64,000 nt of DNA from Phragmites australis (GCF_958298935.1 NC_084923.1:36982501-37046500), one strand, 5' to 3'. Shown: positions 45,311-57,884, counted from the stretch's first letter. Made by a program: numbers and translations. The notes: generated from the letters alone by a model not told the origin.

Positions 45311-46619
45311 TGTCGGTGTATTTAGAACCAGGGGTCCCTAAGTCCCGAGGCCAAACCGGCCGCCCACCACATATCACCACCCTGCAAGGTAAAAGCAGAG
45401 ACTCGGGAGAGGGTGCTCGGGGCTGCACGTGGCAGCCCGCGAGGACTCGGTGCCCCGAAGGTCTCACTCAAGTACTCGGGAGAGGGTGCTCGGGGCTGCG
45501 CGTGGCAGCCCCCGAGGACTCGGTGCCCCGAAGGTCCCTCTAAAGTGCTCGGGAGAGGGTGCTCGGGGCTGCACGTGGCAGCCCGCGAGGACTCGGTGCC
45601 CCGAAGGTCTCACTGAAGTCCTCGGGAGAGAGTGCTCGGGGCTGCACGTGGCAGCCCCCGAGGACCCGGTGCCCCGAAGGTCCCCCCAAGATGCTCGGGA
45701 GATAGTGCTCGGGGCTGCACGTGGCAGCCCCCGGGGACTCGGTCCCCAGAAGGTTCGCGCAAGATCGTTCAAAGACTCAAAGGGCCCCGTCGCCAGAGTG
45801 TCATCCAGTCAAGGGCCCGATGCCGCATTTAATAGGCGCGCGTGGCCTGGCATTCTGACATCCTGACATTCTCGGCTGCCCACGCCCCAGTGTCAGACCC
45901 GGCCATGCCCAGGCTGGGGGGCGTGGGTTCATTAAATGCACGGGTCCCGTCCCGTTTCCACTTGCGCACCTCGGGATAACGTTACCAGAATCGAAGCACT
46001 CGGCCTGCCACCCTGCCCTGGCAGGAGAACAAGACAGAGTGGGCGCACCGGGCACCTCTGAGGCTGTCCGGTGGGCCTTTCTTTTATGGCACCCCGATGC
46101 TTCCACAGCGGCTAGTGGTCGAATGCGCGCCGCCTTCCTCCACCGCCCCTGTCACTTCGCCAAAATGAGATGATTAGGCCTTTCTCCGTGGCACCTGGGC
46201 ATTGGCATCCCCTCTTTCCCATTCAGGATATGTCGAGGTCGGCGCATCTATAAAAGGAAAGGAAGGAGGACGCTAGAGAGAGACGAACGACGGATAGACG
46301 AAGACAGAAAAAGAGAACAAGGAAAGAACAGCCCCGATCGCAAGACGATCAAGAGACCAGCTAGCTAGAACATAAGAGCCTTCGACTCTTTTGTAAAAGA
46401 GTTCTCCTTCGAGAACCAGAGATAACACTCACACAGGAGTAGGGTGTTACGCCTCCGCGCGGCCCGAACCTGTCCAAAAACCCGGTGTCCCCGCAAGCCA
46501 TCGCATTTATTTCCTTTTCCGCTCATTTCCCGTGCAAACTTTTCTAGGATCATCCCCCCGGCCGAATCTCTAAAAAGGGGTCTCTCGGGATCCCTGCGAC
46601 AGGAGTTCACCCTCCGACA
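45311..46619 (+). repeat. 3' LTR
   Basis: 1309 bp, same as the 5' LTR including the five 73-bp units (45402-45766) and TATA box (46249). Confidence 0.95.
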
Positions 46620-48022
46620 TAATTCATGAGTTCATGTATTTTTAAAAGACATAGGATCATGTAAGAAGACTAACAAAATTAGTTTTATGATTTTTGGATT
46701 ACCAAAGAGTAAACTATGTATTTAACTTGGTTTAATAAATACAATTTCTCACAAAAAAATTTGAACTTTTTTATGAGTATAAATACTTTTATCATGTAGA
46801 TCATGTTACAAGGAAACCAACAAAATTTATTTCACTTGATTTGAAGCTCAGATGAATTAGTTATTGATTTTACAAGATTGAGATAACTTTTGGGTTTTTT
46901 TTGGAACTCCACTAAAAAATCAAGAAAACCGCTCGATAAATCGAGAAAACCGAGTCGTTATCGAGAAAACCGAGCAGTTACCGATAATACGGAAAATTCG
47001 AGAAAACCGCTCGATAAATCGTAAAAACTGCTCGGAAACCAGTCCAAACTGACCAGTTACCGAACGGCTAAAATCACGATTTTTTTTCCAAATTTCAAAT
47101 TTTGTCAAATAAAATTTGTCCGAATTTTTTTGAATTTTTGACCGGTTACTACGGTAACCGCAAATTTTCGGTTACCGCTGGAGCTCGGTAACTGAACTCC
47201 GATCGGTAAGGTGAACCGTGCTAGGCACTCGGGCTAGGGCTCAGCGCGAGATGGTGGTGAACTAGGTCCAGGAGGCGTGACCCAAAAGCTGTTGTTGAAA
47301 AGTTATTTATAAAAAACTATAATATATGTAATACCGTTTGTAACATAATTCTTAAAACTAAAAAGCTCTTTTAATCGGCTTCTAACTTCTAATAATAATG
47401 ATAATTTTTGCCACATTCTACTTCTTAGAAGTTCTTTTTAAAAATGGAATGTTTGGTCCAGTTAGCAGAAGTTGAAGCAAAAAGGGTCTAAGATGCGCAC
47501 GGGTGTGGGAGGAGGCTCGGGAAATTTTTGTTTTTATATTTTTTATCTAAAAATTGCAAATATATGTGTTTATTTTTAAATTTTGCAATTCTATACACTA
47601 CTGTATGTTAGAATGTCAACATGCTATTAAAAATACAATATTCCAATACTCTCAAAATTTAAAACACTACTAAAATGGTCATAAATAGTTTTTAAAAAAA
47701 TTATAGTGTAGAGAATACTAAAATCTATTGTTCTAAAAAAAATTCAACGAAAACAATTACATGTACCATGAGGAAAAAAAACAAATTTCAACATTCTTGA
47801 ATTTTTATCTTTTTTCTCATTTTACAAGTCATATTTTTATTTGAAAAGTTTTGAAGAGCTAGATGATAGCATTATCTACACATAATTTTTCAAAATTTAA
47901 AAACGGAGGAATGTATTTACAATTTTCAGATTTAAAATATATAAAATAAAAAGGTCGAGGCTTGGGCGTTGGTGGGCGCAGCCTTTGGCAATCTTTGTTT
48001 GGGCCAAAGTGCTCGTCAAAAA
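46620..48022. other. AT-rich DNA, older repeat interrupted by the gypsy element
   Basis: 46918-47050 has about four degenerate repeats around 'gagaaaaccgctcgataaat'. 47140-47200 has a 'cggtaaccg' inverted motif. The rest is AT-rich with no coding signal. Confidence 0.4.
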
Positions 48023-48235
48023 TAGATTTTTTTAATAATTTTTTATTAAAAATTTAAATAAATAGATTTCTCGGGGCAATATTTGTAAAACTAGACGTCT
48101 GCCGCCTCCTGAATGGGCTGTAGCCCTCTCAGAGGGCGGTTTGGAATCCTTACCGCCCTATAAAAGGGTGGGTGGACTAACCGCCCCCTGAGAGGGTGGT
48201 AAGGGGCCTAACCGCCCTCTCAGAGGGCGAGTAAG
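48023..48235 (+). repeat. Left TIR of MULE D
   Basis: Contains 'gccctctcagagggcggt' hairpins at about 48124, 48184 and 48216. Confidence 0.7.
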
Positions 48236-48844
48236 GGCAACCCGCGCGCCCGCCCCCCTTTACTGCCCTGTCAGAGGACGGTAAGGAGGCAGGCCCCCCC
48301 TCCTCCTTTCTCTATATAAACGGTGAAAATGAGGAAAAATTCTCATTTTATTCCAAAAAAGAGAAAAGTAGATAAGAGGAGATGAGAGGAGAGGAAGAGA
48401 GCACGGCGAAGCCCTACTGTTTTCGATCGGCGGATTTGAAGAGTATTTTTCGGTAATTTCTTTTATAATCATATTGTTGTTAGTAAGTAAAGTAGCACTG
48501 TATGACCTGGGTTTAGCATTGTATGACCTACGGTTTAGTACTGTATGATCTAGGGTTTAGCGGTATGACATAGGGTTTAGAGTTTAGAAAATGTTGTATT
48601 TAATAGTATATTGTCAATATTAATTACGGTAGGATAGGCATTAAATATATAGTAGTATTTTTAGTATGGTAGTTTCGAATATCTAGGTTGTACAGAGTAA
48701 TAATTGTAGGTTAGTTTGTTTAGGGATATTATTGAAGAATATATTGTTAGGCAGTAATCGGTGTCGGTAATTTTTTTAGTTTCGATAATCAGAAATATAG
48801 TTTGCGGGTCTTAACATTGGTTATATTTACGGATGTTTACAGGG

Positions 48845-51093
48845 ATGGCAGATAAATTATATTTTCAGATATATTATGGTGAGGGTCAAATTAGTTATGG
48901 TCCTAACGGTGTAGATCTATCTGGGTTTTGTTATGTCATTAAGGGTCTTAGTAAAGCTAATGAGAGGACCATTGTGGGTGTGTGCAAGTGGCTGATGCGG
49001 TATTTTCAACTGGATCTGTAGCAACATGATCTTAAGCTGAGAGCTATCCTCAGCCTTGCTAGTCAGGGCTACTTTAGCGAGCTCGTCCCAATCGATACGA
49101 TATCTACTTGGAGGTAGTATGTAGATATATCATGTGAACGTGGGCTCCCTCTGATTTTGTTAGCTGAGGCATACCAGAATGATCCAACAGAAATAAACTC
49201 TGCGGAAGCAGTACCGGGACCAAGTCACACAATGGTAGATGAATTAGACCCGGTAAATGTCGGGGCCAGGCAAAATATTGGGGATATTCTTGATATGCAA
49301 TTGATGGGTGTAGCCGATGAGGGGGAGCACATCCCTAGCATAATTCAAGATATGGAGTTGGAGGATCAAGAGCTGGAGGAAGCCGTTGCCGATGAGGATT
49401 CATCCGACGAGGAGGGAAATGCTCATGTTCCTGCAGAATGGAGGAATCAGAAATTTTCAAAGCTGACGGTTAGTGAGGCTGATTGGACACCGTGAGAGTA
49501 TCATGAGAACGAGGTGTCTCAGGGTGCTATGTACCCTACAAAGGAGTCTGTTATTGATGCAGTTAAATTCTAGTCGTTGTCTCTTCGGAGACAGTTCAAG
49601 GTTGTTAAGTCGAGTAAAAGGTAGTACAATGTGAAATGTTTGGTGTCTGAATGTCCTTGGCGGGTGCACGCATTCAGGGGAAAATAGGTAGACTACTGGC
49701 AGTGCTCAATAGTCAGGAAGCATAATTGTCATATTGAGGAAATAGAGTTTGCCCATCGGAACCTGTCATCTGCTTTTACTGGCAATGTTATGTATGGGAA
49801 GATTGTGGACAACTTAAAGTATGAGCCACGATCAATAATCCATGCTATTGAGCAAAGGTTCCAGTATACAATAAACTATGCGAAGGCATAGAAGGCAAAA
49901 CAGAATGCTATTAAGATAAGGTTCAGAACATATGAAGATTTATATCACCTACCTCGTCAATTAGCCACAATCTGTGGAAGAAACCCAGAAAGTTACTATG
50001 ACATCAAGCATTACCCCTCGAATGATGTAGAGTACAGCGGGAAACAAGTATTGCAGCGTGCTTTCTCTGCATTCATGGCAACCATCAAAACAAAGAAAGT
50101 TCAAAAACAAAGACTTGATGAAGTTTTTCAAGAAATTGTGCAGTCAAAACCAGCAAAGAAAGTTCAATGCCCTACAGGCATGACTAGACGAACTAACTAT
50201 GAAACAGACAGCTGAGGTAGCAGCCACAGGTGATGAACCGATAGCTCTTGGACCTCTCCCAACAGATACTCCTCAGATAGTAAGGAGTTCAGGTCAGCTA
50301 TTAGGAACTTTTAATAGTAGATACGTAATGAGCCAAATGAAAAATGGGCTTTGTTGTACGACAATGGCAGGGCAAGGTATGGGATAATGACAATAAATCT
50401 TGCTGAGGTTTATAACTGGGCCATGCGAGGTATGAGGTCCTTCCCACTCGTTGAAATTGTAGGAGGTATTTTGCATGAGACTTGCAAATACTTCATTGAT
50501 CGGTACGTAACTGCTTCCAAGGTAATGGAAGATAATTGTATGCTTTATGGATGGATGCTATGTGAGTATATGGAGAAGGCCATAATGAAGGCACACATGC
50601 ATCACACTAATCAAGAGGGGACTGTGGAGCACAGGTTCAGTGTCATGTGCCGGGATAAGGGTCGTAGGGGTGAAAGACGTGAGCGGCATGTGCAAGAGTG
50701 CGTGCTTAGGAGTGAGACATGCATTTGCACGTGCCAGAAGCCACAATTGCTTCACATGCCTTGTACACACGTCATAGCTGCGTGTGAGGAGCACAATATG
50801 CTTTCCAGGTAATATGTTTCAAAGTACTTCATTAAGGATCAGATACTGAACACCTGGAATCATGAGCTGTATAGTTACGACATTGTTGATACATTTACAA
50901 GTAATCCAGGCGCTTCACGAATCTATGTGCCTAATTTGGAAAAGATGAAGAACGCACCGGGACATCGACAAAATCGCCGGATTCGCAACGATATGGATGA
51001 ATCCGAGGCGGGTCCAAGGGTCAAGCGATGCAGCCAGTGCAATGAAATAGGTCACACGTACAAGTATTGTCCTAAAAATGCACCTGTTGTGTA
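48845..51093 (+). pseudogene. mudrA-like transposase, catalytic core deleted
   Basis: Reads MADKLYFQIYYGEG at the start. The frame continues through at least seven stops (near 49019, 49115, 49493, 49571, 49622, 49685 and 49886) with good protein sequence on both sides. The acidic linker (49157-49495) is followed by the MuDR DNA-binding domain near 49590-49720 (KCLVSECPWRVHAF) and the region after it up to LQRAFSAFMATI at about 50070. There the MULE (DDE) domain should start, but it is missing. The frame shifts, and 50351-50812 resumes with YGIMTINLAEVYNWAMRG, then a SWIM finger (CICTCQKPQLLHMPCTH). A zinc knuckle follows (CSQCNEIGHTYKYC, about 51031-51072). It cannot make an active transposase. 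Confidence 0.8.
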
Positions 51094-51408
51094 GGTAAGT
51101 ACATGACCGTGGTGTAGTGTGAATGTATTTAGCATACCTTGCTGTTATATTTGTACGGTAATTTCCTTAGTTCTCTCTGTTGCATTTTAACCTTATATTT
51201 GTAAGTATATATCACAATATATTCATGTTACTTCTCGTTGGTGTATGTAATATACAATTCTGTTCACGTAACTATGTATATATTTTCATATAACATATTG
51301 TATGTATTATTCATGTATATATAGTTGCAATGTAAATTTCGATTCAATATATATTCTTCTTGTCTACATGTTGCAATATACTAATGTACATGTGGTTTTA
51401 ATGCAGAT
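51094..51408. other. Spacer between transposase and PMD pseudogenes
   Basis: AT-rich with repeated 'tatatttgta' words; could be terminator of the first gene and promoter of the second. Confidence 0.4.
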
Positions 51409-54110
51409 ATGACGCACCATCCGACCCCCGAGCTTCTTGACCCTGCAGTGGACAAGAGACACCGCAGCTTCTTGTCCGTCGTGCACCAGACGGAGTTAGG
51501 GGTATTCCGATCACGTGGCCCTGGAGAGCTACTTACGATCCACGATCGGTGGAAGCATCGGTATGTCGCTATTTATATACGAATGTGCCGATTCATTTAT
51601 GTATTGCATCCCCCAGTTTATTTATATTTTCAATGGTGCAGGTTGGCAGCATCAGGACTCCTACCGCTTTGTCGTTTGGTGGAGGCCCGAGCGACGGAGA
51701 ACCCCGAGGCAACAGCGAGACGATTTTATTTTGACCACTCGCTGATAGCAGCCCTGGTTGACCAATGAGACCTGAGACACATACTTTCCACCTCCCCTGC
51801 GACGAGATGACTCTGACCTTGTAGGACGTAGCCTACCTGTTAGGCTTACCTTGCGCAGGAGCTACCGTAGGAGTCATCGACATGGATGCTGACTGGATGA
51901 ACGTCATGCATCAGCGCTTCGGCCCGGTTCAGCGGACAGACAACGCACCCCCCTACGTGCCTGAGTTCTTGTCCGATCCACGAGAGCCCACGAAGAAGTA
52001 GATCCTACAGTTTCAGGTACCTTCCAATGAAACTTCTCATTTACTTTTCGAGTATCTAGATATTTTTATTATTATCACTTGCCATACTTGTAGCTTGCAT
52101 ACATGCACCCGTAGGCCGACGTGTACTCGGTGTCGAGGCATTTGGAGGCCTACCTGCTTTGGTTGTTTGACTAGGTTATGTTCACCAGCGGCCAGGGCCA
52201 CTGGTGTCGAGGACCCTTGTTCCGTACGCGAGGTTGATAGCGGATGTGGAAGGTGATGAGGTATCACAGTTCAGTTGGGCATCTGCTATCCTTGCTGTAA
52301 CATATCGGGCGTTGTGCGATGCGTGCACGAAGAAGGAGCCACTTGCCACTTTTGCTGGGTGCCCACTACTACTGCAATTGTGGTCTTACGAGTGGTTCGC
52401 CATAGGCCGGCCAGTTGTGGACCGCTCCTCGTACCCTGAGAAATGGTACGGCGAGCCTGAGGAGGACGCGCCCACCATGACCTCGCTGTGGTGTCGATGC
52501 CTGGTACGTACTTAATTTTTGAATGCTTTAATTGTCACATGTTTTTGTTATGGATTTTGACTATGATTCTCATATGTTTTTGTTCTGAATTCTGACTATG
52601 TTTCTCACACAGGCACACTGGGCGCATGAGCAGGCCCACAGCGCGTATGAGCTTTTTCGGTCATAGTTCGACCAGCTTCATCCTGACAACGTGGTATGGA
52701 CACCGTACAGCTACTTGGCCATCCAAGGCCGTGCGGGTTTGGGCCTGTCTCCGTTGTACACCCATGACGAGGAGTACTGGCTTACGAAGACACCGCTTCT
52801 TGTCGACATCTTCATCGAGGAGTACTCACCGTACCGCGTCATGCAGCAGTTCGGGCGCTACCAGGCTTTCCCCCTCGTCCACATTCGCACCGTTCCAGTG
52901 CACATCTATAGGTAACTATAATCAAGTAAATAATTCGTAACATTCGTCTTATTGTTAGTCTATTTAATGTGGTTCACTTGCAGATATACACGAAAGGGAC
53001 AGTCGGGTGGCAACCTCTGGGCAGATCACTTGGCCTCATATGTCTCAGCATGGGCTCAAGTCCTTCTGGATGTCATGGAGGAGGCGCGTCCATTCGACGA
53101 GCGGAGCTTCGAGGAGTATCTACAGTGGTATGTGCCACGTACACGTACACGGGTCACCTTCACCCCTGAGGATGTCCGGCCCCACGTCGCGTCGACTACG
53201 GAGACCTACCCGTGCCATTGGGAGTAGGACGCTGCATTAGCGCTATGTGTAATTTACATCTCATTTCAGTACCATGTACTCGCGTAAGAACAACTATAAA
53301 CTGAATTTTTTATTTCTTGTTTGTTTCCACAGGCTGATATCATTTATGATATCCATAGGGATGCAACTGGAACCATGAACCGTCTCAGGCAAGGTGTGCA
53401 CCTCAGTGCGGCGGATGTAGCGGGGTTTGTCAAGCGGGTTTTCGATAAGACCTCGCGGGCCCTGAAGCTTACCTCTTGCCGGTCCACCGCAGACGTCGCA
53501 GGAGCGCCTCCCAGGTCGAGTGGGGTCCACGTAGAGTCATCCAGAAGGTCTGATGTGCACCGTCGTCCACCGGTGTCGGTACCCACATAGCCCCCTGTGC
53601 CACGATCTACAGGCTTGAACCCCGTAGGTATGGATACTTCATATGCACGGCATTTAAAGATATTCATTTGTTTACTGGTGCATTAATTTGAAATAAATAT
53701 TAGGTGCACCTACACACGTCTCGATGCTGCCACCTAGACCGAGCCTAGTGCGGACACCCTCACCACTCGCAGGCCATTCAGGTACTAGGAGACACTACAT
53801 TGCCATATTTAATATATTCAATAGTATATCTAATATTGTCCATAGGTTACTTCGGTGATGAGGCTGGGCCGTCTTCAGCTACACCTCGACCGATCTCACC
53901 ACCAGCGTTCGACCCCTACTACAGCACGCACGCCTGGCCATCTGCTGCTGCACCTGCATACCACACAGGTACAATAGTGCATTTTATACAAATACTTTCA
54001 TTTCCACATTTTCCGTATCTAATACATTCATCTGTTTGTAGGCCCCTCCAGCCAGTACACATGGACGCCGGCGGAACCTTCGCAGTCTTTATACCCGAGC
54101 CAGGAGGATG
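51409..54110 (+). pseudogene. Plant mobile domain protein, transposon-borne, broken
   Basis: Opens MTHHPTPELLDPAVDKRHRSF. A likely intron from 51562 (GTATGTCGC) to about 51641 (AATGGTGCAG) precedes the WRPE block. 51775-52000 reads PETHTFHLPCDEMTL and DVAYLLGLPCAGATVG, the core of the plant mobile domain. 52204-52500 gives LFRTRG / FSWASAILAVTYRALCDACTKKEPLATFAGCPLLLQLW. 52626-52915 gives VVWTPYSYLAIQGRAGLG and PYRVMQQFGRYQAF. 52970-53227 gives an EEYLQWYVPRTRTR tail, and 53330-54110 a proline-rich tail in several short exons. Stops occur in core blocks (for example after DEMTLTL near 51820), so it is a pseudogene. In MAIN/MAIL1-type host proteins the domain acts in gene silencing and development; the role of transposon versions is unproven. 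Confidence 0.75.
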
Positions 54111-55084
54111 AGCCTGGGCCAGACCCCCTGTTCGACCTTGTGAGAGACTTCTTTGGGGGCACACCAGACTACGACGTCCTCCAGTAGTCCCAGCTACCCA
54201 ATGCTCCACTTCGAACACAGCACACCCAGGAGGAGGCCTTAACATCGGTGATCTCTACTAGGCCTACCAGGCAGGTTGGTGCACCCGACGCCCTGACCTA
54301 CTCTAGGGCCCATGTGAGGGCCAACCAGCGGCAGTGGCACCGGGACCATGATGGTGGGAACGACCGACGTTAGCGGGGAAGACAGTAGTATGATTGTACA
54401 TTTGTTTTTGTAACTTACATATGTATATTTGATTCGCGATCTATTCTTACATATTCGGACGCCTGTAATCTCTATGATCCACTTACCTTGTCGTAACTGC
54501 ATTTCTTATTCCAATGTAACTGCATGCTAGTTGCATTTCTTAATCCAACGTGACCACACGCTATTTTCTATCATCCTTAGCTATATATGAACCGTTCACA
54601 ACAGACCTAGAAAAATATTTCTTACAAAGCCACTTATACACGAAGTGACTACTCGAAAACTCTGTCGGGAGTCTAACTTTAGTCACGAAGTGACCAGACA
54701 ACTAAACTTTATCCATTAAACGGCATCACTTCTGTCCTGGCGTAATCCGTCGACACGAATTGACTGCACCACTCAATTTTAACCATGAAAGGACAACACA
54801 TTTGTCCTTGCGCAGGCTATAGATAAGAAGTGACAACACGGGACAGTTTTTACCAAAAATTAAATGATAACACATGTACCTTGACACATGGAATCTCTAT
54901 CCAGCATCAATGCCACAACTTTTCCATTCTTCAAGAGGGAATCCAATGCTCCTGCCCCCCTCTAAGCCCTTCCATTCGCTCCTTTCTTTAAGAGGGAATC
55001 CAATGCTCTTGCCTTCCCATACCATAAATAACCCCACCTTTATACATGGATACACCACTCATTTCTCAGTTCTCTCAACTGCAA
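54111..55084. other. Region between PMD and GRF genes
   Basis: C-terminal remnants up to about 54380, then AT-rich DNA with three to four 'cacgaagtgac(c/t)a' repeats (54630-54850) and a promoter-like stretch with CATAAATAACC near 55020. Confidence 0.4.
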
Positions 55085-55690
55085 TGTTTTCCTCAGCTCC
55101 ACCAAACTCATCCAAGAAATATTATGGGATTTTCATCCCCCATGGGGTCGAACCACCGATATGCTTCTATGGTGACCGTTGTATGCTTCGCAAGTCCCAG
55201 GACATCTCCTACACCTATGGGCTACGCTTCTTCATGTGTGCCAACTACCAATACGACAAGCCTCAATATGGATCGTATGAGTATCCACCGGTATAGCAAC
55301 AAAGATCACCCACATCTTTCCCGATTTTACACACTGTTTTACTAATCTCTCATCTTATTCTATTTGTCCAGTCTTTTCCACCTACCTATGACTTTATTGA
55401 ATGGCTCGACATTGAGCAAAATGAAGACCAGAAGCGGCGGGTCGACATGACCATGCGGTGGAGGAGGGAAGCTTACGCACGTCGGGAGTACGAGCAACAG
55501 CAAGAGGAACTACGCCTAAAGCGACAGGAAGAAGAGCGCATGGGGAAGGCAACGCAGGACCATACCGCGGCTCATGCCCGCAAAGCTGAGAGGGCAAGGA
55601 AGTGGAAGAGGGCAAATATCCTAGGTGCACTCAGTAGAGAGTACCTAATATATCCCGACATGTTTTCACTCCATAAGGCATGTTATGATT
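55085..55690 (+). CDS. GRF-type zinc finger and coiled-coil protein of MULE D
   Basis: Starts MFSSAPPNSSKKYYG. The first exon has PPICFYGDRCMLRKSQ...YGLRFFMCANYQYDKP, a GRF-like zinc finger with spaced cysteines and the G-x-R-F-F-x-C core. A probable intron runs from the GTATAGCAAC region (about 55292) to 'tatttgtccag' (about 55372). The second exon reads FPPTYDFIEWLDIEQNEDQKRRVDMTMRWRREAY and a long E/R/K helix to the stop at 55690-55692. The helix matches 17600-17890 of element C, so the pair is a shared second gene of this MULE group. Splice sites are inferred. No nonsense mutation is seen, making it the best preserved gene of D. Function unknown. Confidence 0.55.
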
Positions 55691-56039
55691 AGGAGCGGCG
55701 TACTATTAAGTAGGTCTTTGTACGAACCGTACATGTCACCTTTTTTTCGTCGTATCGTCGTGGTTACAGTCTCATTAATGTTTTCCACCATATGTATAAT
55801 CTTATGTTTGTCGCTGTTCGTAACCTCATTGCCGCATAATAAGCTGCGAGTGCTTCACGTATATAATTTGTTCACAAATATTGATTTTGTATTCTCCTAA
55901 CAATACGTAAACTACTCTAAAATATCGCTTCCCCATCATACCGTATTGGCCACTTTTTAACCATTTTAATTTTAGATTTTGCAACATATCAATTTCGAAT
56001 ATTGAGCAACATTTTGCAATATTTTTTTAAAAAATGGCC

Positions 56040-56255
56040 TACCCGCCTCTTGAGAGGGCGGTAAGGAACCTAACCCCCTTGAGAGGGCGGGTAGGCCCCT
56101 TGCCACCCTCTCAGGAGGCAATTAGAAGTCCTTACCGCTCTTTGAGAGGGCTGCAGCTATTTCAGAGGGCGGCAGGCGACTAGTTTTACAAATATTACCC
56201 TGTGAAACCTATTTATTTAAATTTTTAATGTAAAAATATAAAAATAAAAAAACTC
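56040..56255 (-). repeat. Right TIR of MULE D
   Basis: Inverted partner of 48023-48235, with 'ttgagagggcggtaagg' hairpin words at about 56052, 56082 and 56142. Confidence 0.7.
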
Positions 56256-56702
56256 CGTCGAAAAGCCTGAAGAGATAGGGCGGTCCAGCCCAACTGTGTA
56301 TCATGGAACGCCGGTTTATGTGGCCCAACCGAGCCCGTAGCTCTTGAACACGAGAGTGGCTGAGCAGCGTCTCGATCCACTACACTGGTCGGTCGCCAAG
56401 CCCGGGCCTAGCTATACTACGTATGTATGCATCAAGAGGGAACGAAACCGAGACACGGTCCATCCATCCATGCATGCAGTGGGTTCTAGAGAGATGTAGA
56501 AGCTTAATAATATAATTAACTGACTGTAACGTGGAGCTCGCACAAGCGCGATCCATGCATTGCCCATGGACTGATCCTCGTACATGCATGCATGTACGTC
56601 GTGCAAGCTTCTACAGCATATAACTTCCAAAATCATGTGATGTGTCCATGCAACTTGTTGCAAGCATCCGGCCTGGAACATGCATACCACCCATGCGCTA
56701 CC
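56256..56702. other. Intergenic, nothing recognised
   Basis: Mixed composition with 'catgcatg' words and no coding domain. Confidence 0.4.
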
Positions 56703-56936
56703 TCATTAGTGATGGGCTTTTAGTGACTCATCACTACTATATTTAATAACGGATCATTTTCTCGCCGTCACTAATAACATCTCATTAATAACGGGTTTTG
56801 ACCGGGTCCCGGCACGGGTCACACATTAGTGACGGATCGTCATTAGACCCATCACTAATTGTACATTAATGACGGGTTCTAGTTGACCATCAGTAATAAC
56901 ATGTCTACTTTGATAGTTTCTTACGTAATGTTGGCC
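56703..56936. mobile_element. CACTA subterminal fragment
   Basis: Carries six or more 'attagtgacgg' / 'ccgtcactaat' words like those of 12333-14151, and ends near a degenerate 'cttacgtaatg' terminus. The other end is missing. Confidence 0.55.
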
Positions 56937-57884
56937 CAACTATATATATAGGAAACTAGTCCGCACTCTTAGAAATACATACTCCTATCTATGATGTACC
57001 ACATAAGTGCACTTGATATACTACTTTTCTCACTCAAGTATATTCACACATTAATTTTAACGTACTCCAATGCAAATTACGTGAAAATAATTACAAAGGA
57101 ATCCATAAATTTTAGCTAATTATAATAATATCCATATATTTATACTACTTCTAGTTTTAAATACTTGAAGTTTTAACTAAAATCCGATTTTTCAAAACTT
57201 TGCCCGCCACCACCTTTCAAAATATTTAGTTTAAAGATATAAAAATCATGTCCATCCACAGCTCCATGCATCTTTTTACAGGTGGACGCCCATCCTATGT
57301 TGGTCCTCCGATAGGATCCCACAACAATACATGCAATGCATACAATACTGCTTTATACTGTACAACTTACAGTAAGGTCTGTGAGTCTGTCAATTTGTTG
57401 CACTAGTGAAAGTGTGAAACACTAAGCTAGTACATTTATTTCTTTGTTCGATGTGTATGTGAGTGCATGATGCCACAGTGTAGTACTCCATTACATAGTG
57501 ATACGAGTGGCCAGTACATCAACTTGCACGTACGCATACTTGCAACTTGCATACATGCAAGCAACAATGAGGTCGACGTGCCCAATAGCAAGCGCCCTGC
57601 TGGGCCAACTACATGCAGACATGTGTGTATGTCCATGCCATGCACACCCATTTGTTAGTGGTCTAATTCATCATGCTCGTCCTTGTCCCGATCGATCCGG
57701 GTTGCTCGTCCTTGTCCTCAAATGTAGCCCTTGATATTATTGCACATCACAGAACTGATCAGCATAAAATAAACTGGACATCAAAGCAAGTGACATCCCA
57801 TGATTAAACCTACCTGTGTTCGTATATTTATATATGTGTATCCGTAGATCATGTGTCATGCATGCGTGCAAATGTCAGAGGATA
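56937..57884. other. Intergenic, nothing recognised
   Basis: AT-rich then mixed DNA. Overlapping frames at 57436-57734 show no domain. Confidence 0.4.

Larger units (their letters stand above)
32643..46619 (+). mobile_element. Complete Tat-lineage Ty3/gypsy LTR retrotransposon
   Basis: 13,977 bp flanked by TAATT on both sides (32638-32642, 46620-46624). LTRs are 1309 bp, begin TGTCGG and end CCGACA, and look identical base for base where I compared them. Order: 5' LTR, primer binding site, Gag-protease, RT-RNase H-second RNase H-integrase, 1.6 kb with internal repeats, an antisense gene, polypurine tract, 3' LTR. The second, archaeal-like RNase H and an additional ORF after integrase place it in the Tat group (RIRE2/Grande/Retand relatives). 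Apart from one stop between protease and RT it looks complete. Confidence 0.95.
48023..56255 (+). mobile_element. Mutator-like element D carrying mudrA, PMD and GRF genes
   Basis: 8.2 kb. Terminal inverted repeats of about 215 bp (48023-48235 and 56040-56255) share, inverted, 'attaaaaatttaaataaata', 'caatatttgtaaaactag' and repeated hairpins of GCCCTCTCAGAGGGC type. Flanks CGTCAAAAA (48014-48022) and CGTCGAAAA (56256-56264) match 8 of 9. All three internal genes read on + and all are damaged to some degree. Members of this type with a plant mobile domain next to a MuDR transposase are known in plants. Confidence 0.75.
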
